Source of the DNA: Prorocentrum cordatum
Lineage: Eukaryota; Sar; Dinophyceae; Prorocentrales; Prorocentraceae
DNA length: 64,000 bases
NCBI GenBank assembly: GCA_963575745.1
Contig: CAUYUJ010001325.1
Location: 234,902-298,901, forward strand
Direction: 5' to 3'
Both the position numbers and the translations under genes were made by a program. The notes beneath the pieces are model-generated. The model saw nothing but the letters and a program-made list of their open reading frames with translations. It ran no database searches and was not told where the DNA came from. Numbering within the stretch: position 1 is the first letter of the stretch; the number at the start of each line of letters is the position of its first letter. Below, one piece after another: positions 19,840 through 30,149 of the stretch.

Positions 19840-20235
19840 CCAGAATGGAGGAGGAGAATGAGGATGACGAGGACGAGGACGAGGACGAGTGGGCCAGGAC
19901 GAGGACGAGGTCGATAACTCCCACGAGGACGAGGGCGAGGAGTAAAAAAGATGGCGAGAATGAGGGACGAGGATGATGCAGAGGAGCCGGAGGAGGGACG
20001 AGGATGAGCAGAGGAGGAGGACCAGGAGGAGACGGAGGAGGGACGAGCAAGAGGACGGCGAGGGCGATAAGCAGGAGGACGAGAAAGAGGGCGTGGCGGA
20101 GGAAGACGTCTTGGACGATAATGAGGAGGGTGATGAGGAAACGCGTTGGGCGAGAAGAGATGGAGGAGCAGGAGCAGAAAGGGAAAAGGATCATGCTCGA
20201 GGACGAGACTTGTGAGATGACGACGTGACGCAAGC
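19840..20235 (+). repeat. GGA/GAC/GAG purine-rich array
   Basis: AGGACGAGGACGAGG units grade into GGAGGAGGAGACG. Plus-strand purine bias is strong. No gene. Confidence 0.85.
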
Positions 20236-20593
20236 GACGACGCGGTAGACGACGCGGAGGACGAGTTCATGAGGGGGCACGCCGGAGGGGCCGGCCCACG
20301 CCATCGCTCCCGACGTCCGAGGTTTCTCCGAGCTTCTGCACGCTTCGAAGCTGCTGCAGGCCTGGTGGCGGAGCTCTGCCGCCCCGACGGCGACGACGCA
20401 GGCGGCGGCGGCGATGGCGACGGCGGCGGCGGCCCGAGCGATGGTGACGCCAGCGAGGACAACGAGCGTCGCCGACGACGACGGCAAGCCACGGGCGGCG
20501 CCGTCAGGCGGAGACGACGACGAATCGCGATGGCCAGCGCGGCGGCGACAGCAAGCGACGACGGCCACGAGCGACGAAAGGAAGGTTCAGCGC

Positions 20594-20651
<58 letters not shown>

Positions 20652-21425
20652 GACGACAAGCGACGAGCGGCGGCGAGGAGGCCCGCGCGGCCCCCGACGG
20701 CCTCGTCGCCGCCGCCCGTCGCCGTCTCCCGTCGCCCGGCGTCGTCGTCGCCCGTCTTTGTCGTCGTCGCCCGTCGTGGTCACAGTCACACTCGAAGTCA
20801 CCGTCGCTCGTCGCTCGCCGTCCGTCGCCGCCGTCAATGGCCACCGGCGCCGCCGTCGACGCCGCCCGTCGTCCTTGGCCGTCGCCGTCGCTCTTCGCCT
20901 GCTCCTCGCTCCTCGCTCGCCGCGCGCCGTCGGCGTCGTTGTCGCCGCGCGCCGTGGCTCGCCCGCGCGCCGTCCGCGCGCGAGCGCCGCGAGGGCTCCG
21001 CGGCCAGTGCTGAGCCCGCGCCGCGGGCGTGCGCTCGGCGCGACGCCACGGCCGCCTCCGTGGCTCAGGGCACCGCGGGCGCGCTCGCCTGACCCGCGGG
21101 CCCCGAGCGCGGGTCGGCCCCCTCTCGGGGGTTGCCGAGGGCGTCCCTCGTTCGGGCCGCCCAGGGCGTTTTCTGCTGCATCCTGGGGCCACAGGGGGGC
21201 CCTCCGAGCCTCGCGAGGGGGCGCTCTGTAGGCCGTAGGCCGTGGGGGCCTCTGGAAATCCTGCCAGCACCCTGGGCCAGGCGGCCAGAGGCACCTTGGC
21301 AACGCCCGGCCCTCCTCCTCGGCCCCTCGGTGGGCCCCGGTGCGGAGTCCCAGCCAGCCGACGCGGGCGGTGCGGGGCGGCCAGAAAAGCACCGCCGCCG
21401 CCATCGCTGGGGCCAGCGCCGCCGC
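20236..21425. other. GC-rich region with CGN trinucleotide tracts, no supported gene
   Basis: A 320-codon plus frame (20269-21231) and a 614-codon minus frame (19797-21641) span this block, but both are mainly Arg/Ala/Pro/Thr runs from CGN repeats. The stretch 21060-21420 (GGGGCCACAGGGGGGCCC, GGCCGTAGGCCGTGGG) is less repetitive but unrecognised. Confidence 0.4.
20594..20652. repeat. (ACG)n microsatellite
   Basis: About 19 nearly perfect ACG units, the purest of the CGN trinucleotide tracts in the window. Confidence 0.95.
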
Positions 21426-22640
21426 AAGCGCCGGCGTCAGCGCGGTCGCCGTCGTGGTGGTAGTCGTCGGCGGCGTCTTCGGCGTCGTTGTTGTTTCAGC
21501 TTTTGTGTTTGCCATGCCCGTCGTCGGCGTCGTCGTCGTCGTTGTCGGGATCGCCATGGTCGCCGTCGTAGTCGTCGTTATGGTTTTGGTGGTCCTTGTG
21601 GTCGTCTTCGTCATTCTCATCATGGTCGTCGTCATCATCATTGTGGTCTTGGTAATAGTTGTCGTCGTGGTCGTTTCTGGTGATTGTCGTCGTAGTCGTG
21701 ACAGTGGTCGTGATCGGCTTGGTCGGTGTCATCATGATCGTCGTCATGATCGCCATCCTAGGAGCACGATGAGGAGGGGGAGGAGCAGGATGAGGAGCTG
21801 GAGGAGCAGTAGGAGGAAGAGAAGGGGGACCCAGAGGGTGGCGGGGTGGGGGAAGGGAGGGTGAGGTAAGTTGATGCGGACGGGGACAGGGGAGGGAGAG
21901 CGAAGAGAGAGAGGGGGAAGAAGAAGAGAAGGAGAGGAGGAGAGGAGGAGGAGGAGGAGGAGAATGAGGAAGAGGCGTCGTCCTCCTGATTGCCCCCCCT
22001 CTTCCATACTTGTCCCCCCATGTGCTCCCCGACGACGGCGGCGCCGACGGCAGACGACGATGCTGACTACGACTGACCGTCGACGCCCGAACAGCGATCG
22101 CATCTTCTCGAGTGCGGCGAACGATACTTCGACCACGGCGGCGGCGGCGGCCACGTCGGCGCGCACGGCGACTGAGGCGGCGGACGGCGGCAGCGGCAGC
22201 AGGCGACATGTGCGCACGCGCCGTGGTTAGGGAGGGCCCAGCTGTAGAGACAATCCGTTTGTCTTTCGAGCTGGGCCAACCTGGAGCGATGGCGGCAAAC
22301 GCTGCTTCAACGGCGACGGAGACCACGACGTTGACGACGACCGCGGCGGCGAGCTTGGCGACTGCGTCGACGACGGCGGCGACGCTGGTGGTGAGGACGG
22401 CGCGGCGGCGACGACGATCGTGACGAATGAAGCCACCTGGTGAAAGCGGCGGCAGCATCACGGCTGCGACGGCGTCGACGACGGCGATAACGACGACCTC
22501 ACCGTCGTCGACGCCGTCGATGGCGACGTCGTGATCGGTAATGATGACGACGGCCACAGCGAAGACGACGATGTCGACAGCGACGTCCACGACAGCCGCC
22601 ACGACGGCGAGGACGTCGACGTCGTCGATATCTTGTCCAC
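21426..22640. repeat. Trinucleotide-rich block: GTC, GGA and GAC arrays
   Basis: GTCGTCGTC with ATG interruptions at 21430-21760, GGA/GAG at 21765-21980, then CGGCGGCGA/GACGACGACG at 22020-22640. No gene is supported. Confidence 0.85.
22226..22282. repeat. Isolated hairpin of two stacked stems
   Basis: GGCCCAGCT-gta-g-AGACAA-tccgt-TTGTCT-ttcg-AGCTGGGCC: a 9-bp outer stem and a 6-bp inner stem around a small loop, set within CGN repeats. It could be a decayed fold-back element. Confidence 0.6.
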
Positions 22641-23299
22641 GCCACGCCGTCGAACTTCGACGCCGACGATCTATCGGCGCCGTCGAAGGCGGCGGCCTCG
22701 CTGGGCGCTCTGGAGCGGCCTGGCGGCGCTAGCGCGCCTCCGCTGGCCGCGGCGGCACCGGCGCTGCTGGCCGGGCGGCTGATGGCGGCTTTGGGCTGAA
22801 TGTTTCCCAGACGCAGAGGATTGAGAATAGAGCCGCCATGCCGCCACTTCTGGGGACGGGGGCGCAACAGGGAGGAGTTGTCCAGAAGGACGCAGATTCG
22901 GGCGAAGTGGTCCCTTGCAAAGGGGGTCTCAGAATGTAAGCAGTAGTTCGTGCAATCGTTCATGCTGGATCGTGGTGGATGCGGGCAGGATGCGTTGCAT
23001 TGGGTATCGTTGGTTGGTCCGTCAGAGAGGCCACGCGCCATGAGCCACAGGATGAGCTATTACATGTTTTCTGCGACCCCATCACAAAAGACCCTCTTTG
23101 GCCCCGAACCACCCCCAGAACCGCCGTATCTGAGAACTTCTCCGTCGTGTATTCTCACCCGATTGTATCCTCGTCTTGGCTTCGTCTTGCGCTGCTCACC
23201 CAACGCCATCCCGCCTCCCTACCCTTCCCTGTGCGCGAGAGGCGGCGGCCCAGCGCCACGCGCAGTCGCTGGAGGCCCTGGAAGCCTTGGAGGCCGCTG
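22641..23299. other. Moderate-complexity spacer, no recognised gene
   Basis: Less repetitive than its flanks. The minus frame ending near 22499 includes a varied stretch (DTQCNASCPHPPRSSMNDCT) from about 23041 downward with no recognisable family. Nothing else identified. Confidence 0.3.
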
Positions 23300-23464
23300 C
23301 CGCCGTCGTCGTGGTCTGTGCCGTCGCCCTCGTCGTCGCTGTTTTTTCTCGTCGCCGTCCGCGTCGGCGTCGCTGCCGCCGTCGTCACCGCGATCGTCGT
23401 TGTCGTCGTCGCTGTCGTCGTTGTCGTCGTTGTCGTCGTCGCTGTCGTCATCGCGATCGTCGTT

Positions 23465-23501
<37 letters not shown>

Positions 23502-23565
23502 TCGTCGTCGTCGCTGTTGTCGTTGTCGTCGTCGCCGTCATCGCGATCGTCGCTGTCGCCCTTGC
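23300..23565. repeat. GTC/GCT trinucleotide array
   Basis: GTCGTCGCTGTCGTCGTTGTCGTC-type units for about 260 bp, giving runs of Val/Ala, Arg/Cys or Ser/Leu in the three frames. Not a gene. Confidence 0.9.
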
Positions 23566-25111
23566 GGGAAAGGCGTCCGGGCGGGCCGTCGCTCGGGCAC
23601 CCTCAGGAGCGACCCGCCACGAAGTGGGGTCCACGTCGTTCTCGTCGTCGCCGACGGCTGAGGTTCCCGGATATCCTGGTGTCGCACATTTTCAACAACT
23701 GGCAATGATGCCTTGTTTCTGGCCCCCAGGCTCCTAAGGATCGATCCTGCTCGAAAGATTCCTCATGAAAATGGGGTCCAGGGCTCTGGCCACTTTTTTG
23801 TTTAGGAGGTTCCATGTTTCGCGACGTCGGATGTCAAGGATCGGTGGGATGGAGAGGGGGGGAGGCAGGGGAAGTCAGATCAGAAGGATCTGCAAAAGTT
23901 TGAGCAGGTGGAGGCGGACGAGGAGGGGGAGGCTGAAGGATGGAGAGGAAGAGGTTGGGTGGGACCGCGAGGACAAAGACGTCAGCGAAACACGGCGTGT
24001 TGGGAGAGAGCGGCGGTGGGTTTGCCAGTGTGAGTGGGAGGGGGTGCGAATGGTAGTGCGTTCGTGACAGCTGCAATTGATGGCTGGAGTGGGAACGGGA
24101 GCCGGATGGGAAGTGGCGGTGTAAGAGGGGGGTGGGAGGACGACTCGCCCCCCCCCCCCCCCCGGTTTGCCCACCCATCCTCCCCCTCATGTCAACCCTC
24201 TCGAAGCATTCGTTGAACCTCAGAGCGCCTTCTTACATTCCATCCATACCCCTCCCCCTCCCCCGCCCTCCCCCTTGCCGAGGAGGGGACGAAAGGGGAG
24301 CATCCCCCATCCCCTACCCTCGACGTCTGTTTGAAGCGCCCTCTTGCAGGACAAGGGCGGTGGTCTGTTGCTCCTGGAGGAGAGGACGGCGGCAGCAGCA
24401 GGACGAGCAGGAGGGCCGAGCGCTCCCGGGGGAGGAGGCACGAGAAGATTGCGGGAGGAGGAGGACGAGGAAGAGGGGGGAGGAGGAGGGGGTGACTGAG
24501 TCTGAGTTGGAGGAGGTGGCCGAGGAGGGCCGCTCCCCTGTACAGGTGGAGGATGGTCCTCCGCGGTCACCCCTCCTCCTTCCTCCTCCTCCCTCCCCCC
24601 TACTCACTTCCCCTCCTCATGCTACTCCTGCTCGAACGTCCTTGCCCGCCCACACCTCCGCTTCCCCTCGCCTCTCCTCGTTCTTGTCCTTGTCCCTCCC
24701 CATCTTCCCCCCCCCGTCCCTCTCGCCTCGCCACAGTTTGGCACGGGGACCGCCTCAATGCCGTAGCCACCACCACCTCGCCACCCCCTTCTCCTTCTCC
24801 TTCACTGAGACCCTCCCCCTCCGCCCGGCCTTCCTACGCTTTTTGTTTGAGCCAGATCGATCTGTGAGGGTCCTGGGGAGGGAAACTTGGCGAAAGCGCC
24901 CAGCTCGAACGAACATACAGCGCCAGGATCTCAGGGTCCCCCTTCTCCGCCTCCTCCCTCTCTCGCTCCGCCCCTCTGGTCCTGCCAGAATCTTGGTCGC
25001 TCATGCCGGTCGTAGCGGCCTTGTAATGTGCGCGCTAGTCATGCAGCTGGTTGTCGAGTTTCGGCGAGGGCGTTGTGAGCCCGCCAGCCTCACTTTCCTG
25101 CTTGTTAGGTT
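23566..25111. other. Intergenic with a C/T-rich stretch
   Basis: 23566-24130 has mixed, G-rich composition. 24145-25000 is dominated by CCTCC/CTCCC on plus with a GGA patch at 24380-24500. Open frames up to 327 codons are low-complexity (Pro/Ser/Arg). Confidence 0.45.
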
Positions 25112-25345
25112 TTAGGCCTCCCAGATGGGGTCCGAGTAGATGTTGTCGGAGGATCTCGCCGCATCGCCGATGCATCGGCGATGCGGATCGATGCGGAGCC
25201 CGATTTCGCCACGCCGACGTCGCCGATGCATCGCCGACGTCGCCTTTGCATCGCCCACGCATCGCCGATGCTTCGGCGATGCGTCGGCGATTTGGTGCAA
25301 TCCTCCGAACCCATCTACTCGGACCCCACCTAGGAGGACTCTACT
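25112..25345. mobile_element. Fold-back element family D, complete copy
   Basis: The left end GGCCTCCCAGATGGGGTCCG then AGTAGATG, CGGAGGAT pairs with the right end ATCCTCCGAACCCATCTACT then CGGACCCCACCTAGGAGGAC. The interior is built from CGATGCATCGGCGATGCG-type repeats, themselves palindromic. About 230 bp, no coding capacity. A half copy lies at 40332-40490. Confidence 0.85.
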
Positions 25346-26157
25346 ATAGCTAGTCCTCTCAGGAGCCTAGCCTGCAGCGGCCCACATCAAAAACTGATCC
25401 CTCCCCACCTCGCCCCCCTCCCTCCTTCTCTACCCTCTGGGCCCGCCCCCTCGGAGGCAGGCCTCCCACGGCCACGCCCGCGGCCTCCACGGCGGCGGGT
25501 TATCCATGAGCACCGCGCACGCCTCAGGCGCTCGCGTCGCTCCGCGCCGCTCCGCCTCCCCGGCGGCGGCAGGCCTGCTCCCCAACCCTGAGATCCTGGC
25601 GCCGCGTGTTTGTTCGAGTCGGGCGTGTTCGCCAGGCTTCGTGCTGGACCCTCACAGCCCAGACCCCCTCGAGTCATGACAACAATCACGACGGGAAGTT
25701 TCCCTCTATTTTCGGCCTCTGGGAGCCTTCACCGGGGCCCCGGGACCGTCAAAACACACTCTGATGAGAAACCGGTCCTGGGGAAGGGGTCCAGACCCCT
25801 GGGTGTCGACGAAGTGAAAGCCAAAAAAAAATCATGCCGTCGCATGTCTGGGTAAATCGTCTACACGTAAGAGTGACCCTGCGCTGGAGTGACCGTTGGT
25901 GCGGGCCCTCTGACGCCCCGCGACCGCCGAGCGCGATGCGATGGTGGCGTCTTGCGCGCTTGTGTGAGGCCTCCCCGCGGCCCCACCAGTTGCAGCGCAC
26001 GACAGGCCGCTCTGGCCAGGGGCCACCCCTGCGTCCAGCCGATCAAGAATGCCGCAGGTCGAGCCTATTAGGGATCCGGTTATAATGTGTTCAAGGCGTC
26101 TCAGTGTGTGTCTCGCACCGTCGGCTCTCACGGGGTACCAGTCGCCCGCAGCTCCCC
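25346..26157. other. Intergenic containing one copy of repeat F
   Basis: 25670-25812 is a plus-strand copy of repeat F (CACGACGGGAAGTTT, TTTCGGCCTCTGGGAG, GGGACCGTCAAAAC, CCGGTCCTGGGGAAGGGGTC). The remainder, 25813-26157, may be the 5' flank or untranslated part of the LINE that follows; no frame is recognised. Confidence 0.5.
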
Positions 26158-26217
26158 CCCCCTCCTCCTCCTCCTCCTCCTCCTCCTCCTCCTCCTCCTC
26201 CTCCTCCTCCTCCTCCT
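26158..26217. repeat. (CTC)n microsatellite abutting the relict leader
   Basis: About 20 perfect CTC units end exactly where the spliced-leader-like sequence begins, so the leader forms the 5' boundary of the inserted cDNA or lies within a few bases of it. Confidence 0.95.
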
Positions 26218-26238
26218 CCGTTGCCATTTTGGCTCAAG
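26217..26238 (+). other. Relict dinoflagellate spliced leader
   Basis: TCCG followed by TTGCCATTTTGGCTCAAG matches the conserved 22-nt dinoflagellate leader (D-CCGTAGCC...) at 21 positions; the only difference is T for A at the fifth base after the D. Dinoflagellate nuclear mRNAs receive this leader by trans-splicing, and a genomic copy is the mark of reverse-transcribed, re-inserted mRNA. It lies 130 bp upstream of the ORF1 start codon of LINE-1 and in the same orientation. Confidence 0.9.
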
Positions 26239-26368
26239 GTGGGGACAGGCCCCATTTGAGTGAGGCAGCCTCTTTTCCGAGGCCTTCCTGGAGTCAAGTC
26301 CAGGCGGACACTTTCCCCGTTGGCGTGCTCGCGCCCGAGCCGTCAGCTTTCTCTCTCCGCTCGCCGCC

Positions 26369-27292
26369 ATGCCTGAGGTTGGCGAGGGTATCGCACAGAT
26401 TCTCGAACAGTTGGGAGGGATCACAGGGCGTCTGACCAGCATCGGGTCCGCGCTCCCTGGCATCCACGAGCTCCGCGTCTCGCTGTCTGCCCAGGAGACA
26501 GCCATGCAGGGCATCAACAAGCGCATCGGCGTTCTCGAGGCCAACATGCGTGCATCGTCCGAGGCTGGTGCTCTCGCTGCCCTTCGTACCGATTTGGAGA
26601 GTCGTATCGCTGCGATCGAGACATCTTCGACACAAAGTTCAGCAGGTGACTCATCGCTCGGCCCTCCCGCTTCGCGTCGAAGGTTGTCTGCACCACCGAG
26701 TCATGTCAATTCCCGTGTTGGAGACGAGCACGACCCGTGCAAAGTGTGGATCGGTGGCTTCACACGTCCGACGCTGGCGACCACAATGGAGGCTCATGGG
26801 CACATGCTGCTCTCTTTGCTGACATCACACATTCGTCAAGCAGGGGTGAGTATCACAGCACACAATCTTGCCAAGAGCTACCCGGTCACATTCAACAGCT
26901 CTTTCGACGCATCCTCGTTCGTTGAACACGGCAGGGCCCGCGGCATCCTGTGGCAGGACAGCGCTTCTGGTTCCAACATCCCCCTCCGCTGCAGGAAGGA
27001 CGCGCCGAGCTCCGTCAGGCGGAAGAACCGAGTCATTGGAAATAGATGGCAAGCAGTCAACAACCACCTACGGCAAGCAGGCACTTGGAACGAGCAGCGT
27101 TTCAAGCTCGGTGTCAACGGCTTCAGGGGCATCCTCTTCATCGCTGTCGGCGAGGTCGTTCATGAGGTGTTCTCCGTCAAAGAGGGGGACTATAGACAGT
27201 ACGAGATCATCCACTCCGCTGACGACATCGCCCAGATCAAAATCTCGCCAGAGCAGGCGAACGCCATCATCGCGTCAGCACGTTCAAGCTAG
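26369..27292 (+). CDS. LINE-1 ORF1 protein (coiled coil plus putative RNA-binding domain)
   Basis: 307 aa from an ATG 130 bp after the relict leader; it is the first substantial ATG-initiated frame. Residues 1-90 look like an amphipathic coiled coil (GIAQILEQLGGITGRLTSIG; LRTDLESRIAAIETSST). Residues 95-115 are a Ser/Pro/Arg linker. From about 120 (DPCKVWIGGFTRPTLATTME) to 260 the pattern resembles an RRM-like fold, then an HxxF-like tail. Coiled coil plus RNA-binding domain is the usual ORF1 plan of LINEs, whose product coats the element RNA. It does not resemble a CCHC-type ORF1. The frame is uninterrupted, unlike ORF2 downstream. Function is inferred from layout; no close family was recognised. 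Confidence 0.7.
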   Translation: MPEVGEGIAQILEQLGGITGRLTSIGSALPGIHELRVSLSAQETAMQGINKRIGVLEANMRASSEAGALAALRTDLESRIAAIETSSTQSSAGDSSLGPPASRRRLSAPPSHVNSRVGDEHDPCKVWIGGFTRPTLATTMEAHGHMLLSLLTSHIRQAGVSITAHNLAKSYPVTFNSSFDASSFVEHGRARGILWQDSASGSNIPLRCRKDAPSSVRRKNRVIGNRWQAVNNHLRQAGTWNEQRFKLGVNGFRGILFIAVGEVVHEVFSVKEGDYRQYEIIHSADDIAQIKISPEQANAIIASARSS

Positions 27293-27382
27293 GGGTCTCC
27301 AACGCCGTATCGATCTGGGACTTCGCATTCGTCAGGGGCGCCTGGTACGTGGGTTCCGTACCAGCCTTGCACTTTCACTCCA

Positions 27383-28290
27383 GTGTCAAGCTCTTCCTCT
27401 TCCACGTCTTCTGGCTCGTCCTCCTCCTCGTCTGGTTCTTCCGCGTCGGCTGGGACCGCGAGCTTCCCGTCTTCGGCTGGGCCTGCGCTTTTCCGCCTTA
27501 CCCCTGGGTCCTGGACGCACTCACCATACAAGACGCATATCAGTTTTGTTTCCTGGAATGCTCGCTCGCTCTTCGGGGGGCTCACTACATGTCTGGATGC
27601 CATCCGAAGGAAAACGACACGCCTAGCAACCTACATCCAGAAATGCCATGTCGTGTGCGTCCAGGAGGCCAGGGGCTCGTTTCTCGCTCTTCAGAGAGTT
27701 TGCTCAGAAGTTTATGACTCATGGGGAAGTGGGTCTTTCTTCGAAGACAGGGCTGCTGGAGGAGTAATTATCTTTCTGCACCCGTCGCCCCGCGACGATT
27801 CCAAGTACTGCAGGTACGCCGAATTAGTCAAGGGCCGCATCCAGGTCTCGAATTCTTCAACTCTCCAATATCCATCCTGATCCTGCTCTCCCTGTCAGCG
27901 AACAGAAACGTCAGCTCATGGTTCTCCGCCGTTCTCTCCTTCCCGCCCAAGCAGCTGCGAGTTTTGTGCTCGGGGACTTCAATTTCCCCAGTCAAGGCGA
28001 AGGCTCGTTTCACGTCAGTGGTGTTGTCAATTACTCAAGCAATGACGTTGCCGCCTTCTTCTCTCAGCTCTTTGGTGACTTGTGCGAAGTTGAACAGACG
28101 TCTTTCGCGCACAGGGTCACTCAGGAGGTCGAAGGTGCCCAGAAGATCGTTGGCATGAGCCGTAAAAACCGAACGCACACAAACATATCCAGCGCTGTCC
28201 CCCTCGAGCTCCACCCCAAGTCTCTCACCCTCGTCCCGATCTCGAAAGTTGGTCAGCTTTCTGATCACGCACCGGTTTGTCTCACCCTAT
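27383..28290 (+). pseudogene. LINE-1 ORF2: EEP endonuclease domain, frameshifted
   Basis: The EEP domain that nicks target DNA. A Ser-rich leader is followed by ISFVSWNARSLFG (the N of 'W-N-A/V' is catalytic in the family), CVQEARGS (catalytic Glu), and GGVIIFLHPS. The phase then changes twice near 27845-27875. It continues with SFVLGDFNFPS (G-D-F-N motif, Asp and Asn present) and ends with LSDHAPVCLTL (S-D-H motif). All the recognised catalytic signatures are therefore present, spread over three frames. The true start of ORF2 is uncertain; no ATG precedes the domain in this phase, so I give the GTG that opens the frame. Confidence 0.85.
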
Positions 28291-30110
28291 CTCCGGGTGG
28301 CAAATCAGAGTTCTTGCATGGGTCCCCGAGCACGCGCGCTTCCCAATATGTGTCCAGGAGCTGCACGACGTTGTTGGCCCGCTCGACATCGACCCCACCA
28401 TGCACCGCACTCAGATGAAGGATATCTTTGTTCAGGCAAGTCTGAATGTCCTCCAGCATAGCTTTGAGCAGGCCACCAAATCCGTCGAGGAAAAGATTGC
28501 TTGGTCTCTCTTAGCGCTGCGTGGCACTCTTCGTGGTCTTTTGTGGTTGGTCGGCAAGGCCCTGCGAGCGCGCCCGCTGCTCGCCAAGTTTCTCTGCCCG
28601 CAGTCTGGCCCGTGGGCAGATATGCGAGCGTTTCACTCCCACTTGACTGATCTCAAGAACGAGCATATCCAGCAGCAGATGAATGAGATTGGGCAGCAGC
28701 CGCTATCCGATCAGCGCAAGCAGGAAGCCAACATAAATTTATAGGTATCAGTCAGCGTGGGGGCGGAAGCACCGCAGGATTTATTTTGCTGGCGTGTCCG
28801 ACCCGACTGGCAAGGCCATCGCCGAGCCAGAACAGGTCGCAATGCACCTTGCGGCCCATTGGGGCAAGGTTCATCAAGGTATTGGAGGCTCCGTCGAGGG
28901 CCGACAGCAGCTGCAAGAGTTTGCGCAGACCTGCCCCGAAAAAAAAACACATTTTCTGGAAGCTCGAGCGCTTGGAGTTTGAGCTGATTCCTCGAACTGG
29001 GGATTCGCGCCCTGGGCCCGACGGCATTCCTGATGCATGCTACGCAAAAGGTGGTGCAGCAGTTGTCGACTCCTTGCGCGCTCTTTACTCCGTCCTGCTC
29101 GAGCAGGGCCACCCCCCACCGAAGTTTATTCGGGGCATGACCGGTTTCCTCGCCAAGGGTAGCGACCCAGATGACACCTCTTCCCAGATCATTCGTAAGC
29201 CTGAAACTACTAGACCCATTACCCTCTCCAACTCCGACAACAAACTCATTTCTCTCGTCATTAATAGACCTCGTTCGCAGATTGCCTCCCAAACGGTTCT
29301 TGCTAACCAGCGTGGGTTTATTCCTGGCATATTCATGAATGCAAACATCATCGACCTTGAGAGTCGGGCCATTGCGTGGCATGCTAAGCTTGGACACGCG
29401 CATGCTGGCATGCTTTACTATGACGTGCGGCCCGCGTTCCCCAGTCTCCTGCGTGATATGATATTCTGTGTATTAGCCAGTATGGGACCCCCCGCTAACA
29501 TCCTAAGGTGTATCCAGGCCCTCTAAAACGACGTTGCCATCGACATCAATTTCTGCGGGCTCTGGCTTCTCGAGGTATCAAACAGGGCTGCCCGCTTTCA
29601 GGGGCTATCTTCTGCATCGTCCTCGATCCGATGTTACGTTATATGCTTGCGAGGATTCCTAGTGGCTTGTCTTGGCTTACTGCATTCGCGGGCGACGTCG
29701 GCGTCGCTGCCGTCAACATCTTCCAGACCTTTAAAGCTCTGTTACCGTGCTGGCAACTCGCTGGCGCTGCTGCTGGTCTGCATATTCATCTCTCTAAGAC
29801 GGTCCTTGTAACCCTCGGCAGCCTCCATGTCGCCGAATGCCAGCAGTTCATGCGCGTCATAGGAGCTTGCCCAGGCAATCTCAACTTCGAGCGTCTTGGG
29901 AAGTGCTTGGGGATATCCTTGGGGAACGGCGGATGGGATCTCTCCTGTGTGGCCCTTTCCAGTAAATGCATTTCCAGAGCTCAAGATGTCAAAAGTCTCG
30001 GTCTCGGTCTTTGTAAGTCCATCGCGTGCTTCAACTTACTCTCCTTCTCCGTCCTCTCGCACGTGATGCATTTCTACCCGCCCCCGAAGTCAGCTTTTCA
30101 CGGCCGGTAG
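28277..30110 (+). pseudogene. LINE-1 ORF2: connector and reverse transcriptase, frameshifted
   Basis: The connector (ELHDVVGPLDIDPTMHRTQM ... RRIYFAGVSDPTG) leads into RTGDSRPGPDGIPDACYAKG, TRPITLSNSDNKLISLVINR and VLANQRGFIPG, the finger blocks of a LINE reverse transcriptase. Motif A is MLYYDVRPAFPSLLRD. A TAA at 29524-29526 interrupts the frame, then motif B appears in another phase (ASRGIKQGCPLSGAIFCIVL). Motif C reads LTAFAGDVGV, with Gly where the first catalytic Asp of F/YADD should be. A LHIHLSKT block follows. Phase changes occur near 28290, 28740, at an A-run at 28939-28947, and near 29560. The copy cannot make an active enzyme. Confidence 0.85.
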
Positions 30111-30149
30111 AAGAGCCCGGCAGACCCTGGCGAACGCCCCGAACAATAG

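Noticed and set aside
19797-21641. 614-codon minus-strand frame (Met/Thr-rich, then Arg/Ala/Pro-rich)
   Set aside because: Produced by CGN and ATG-type trinucleotide repeats; no domain, and the frame continues through microsatellites on both sides.
22226-22282. Rho-independent terminator
   Set aside because: There is no T-tract after the stem, no bacterial gene upstream, and the window is nuclear eukaryotic DNA.
24767-24785. Spliced-leader start (CCGTAGCCA) in a C-rich region
   Set aside because: Only the first nine bases match; the TTTTGGCTCAAG part is absent.
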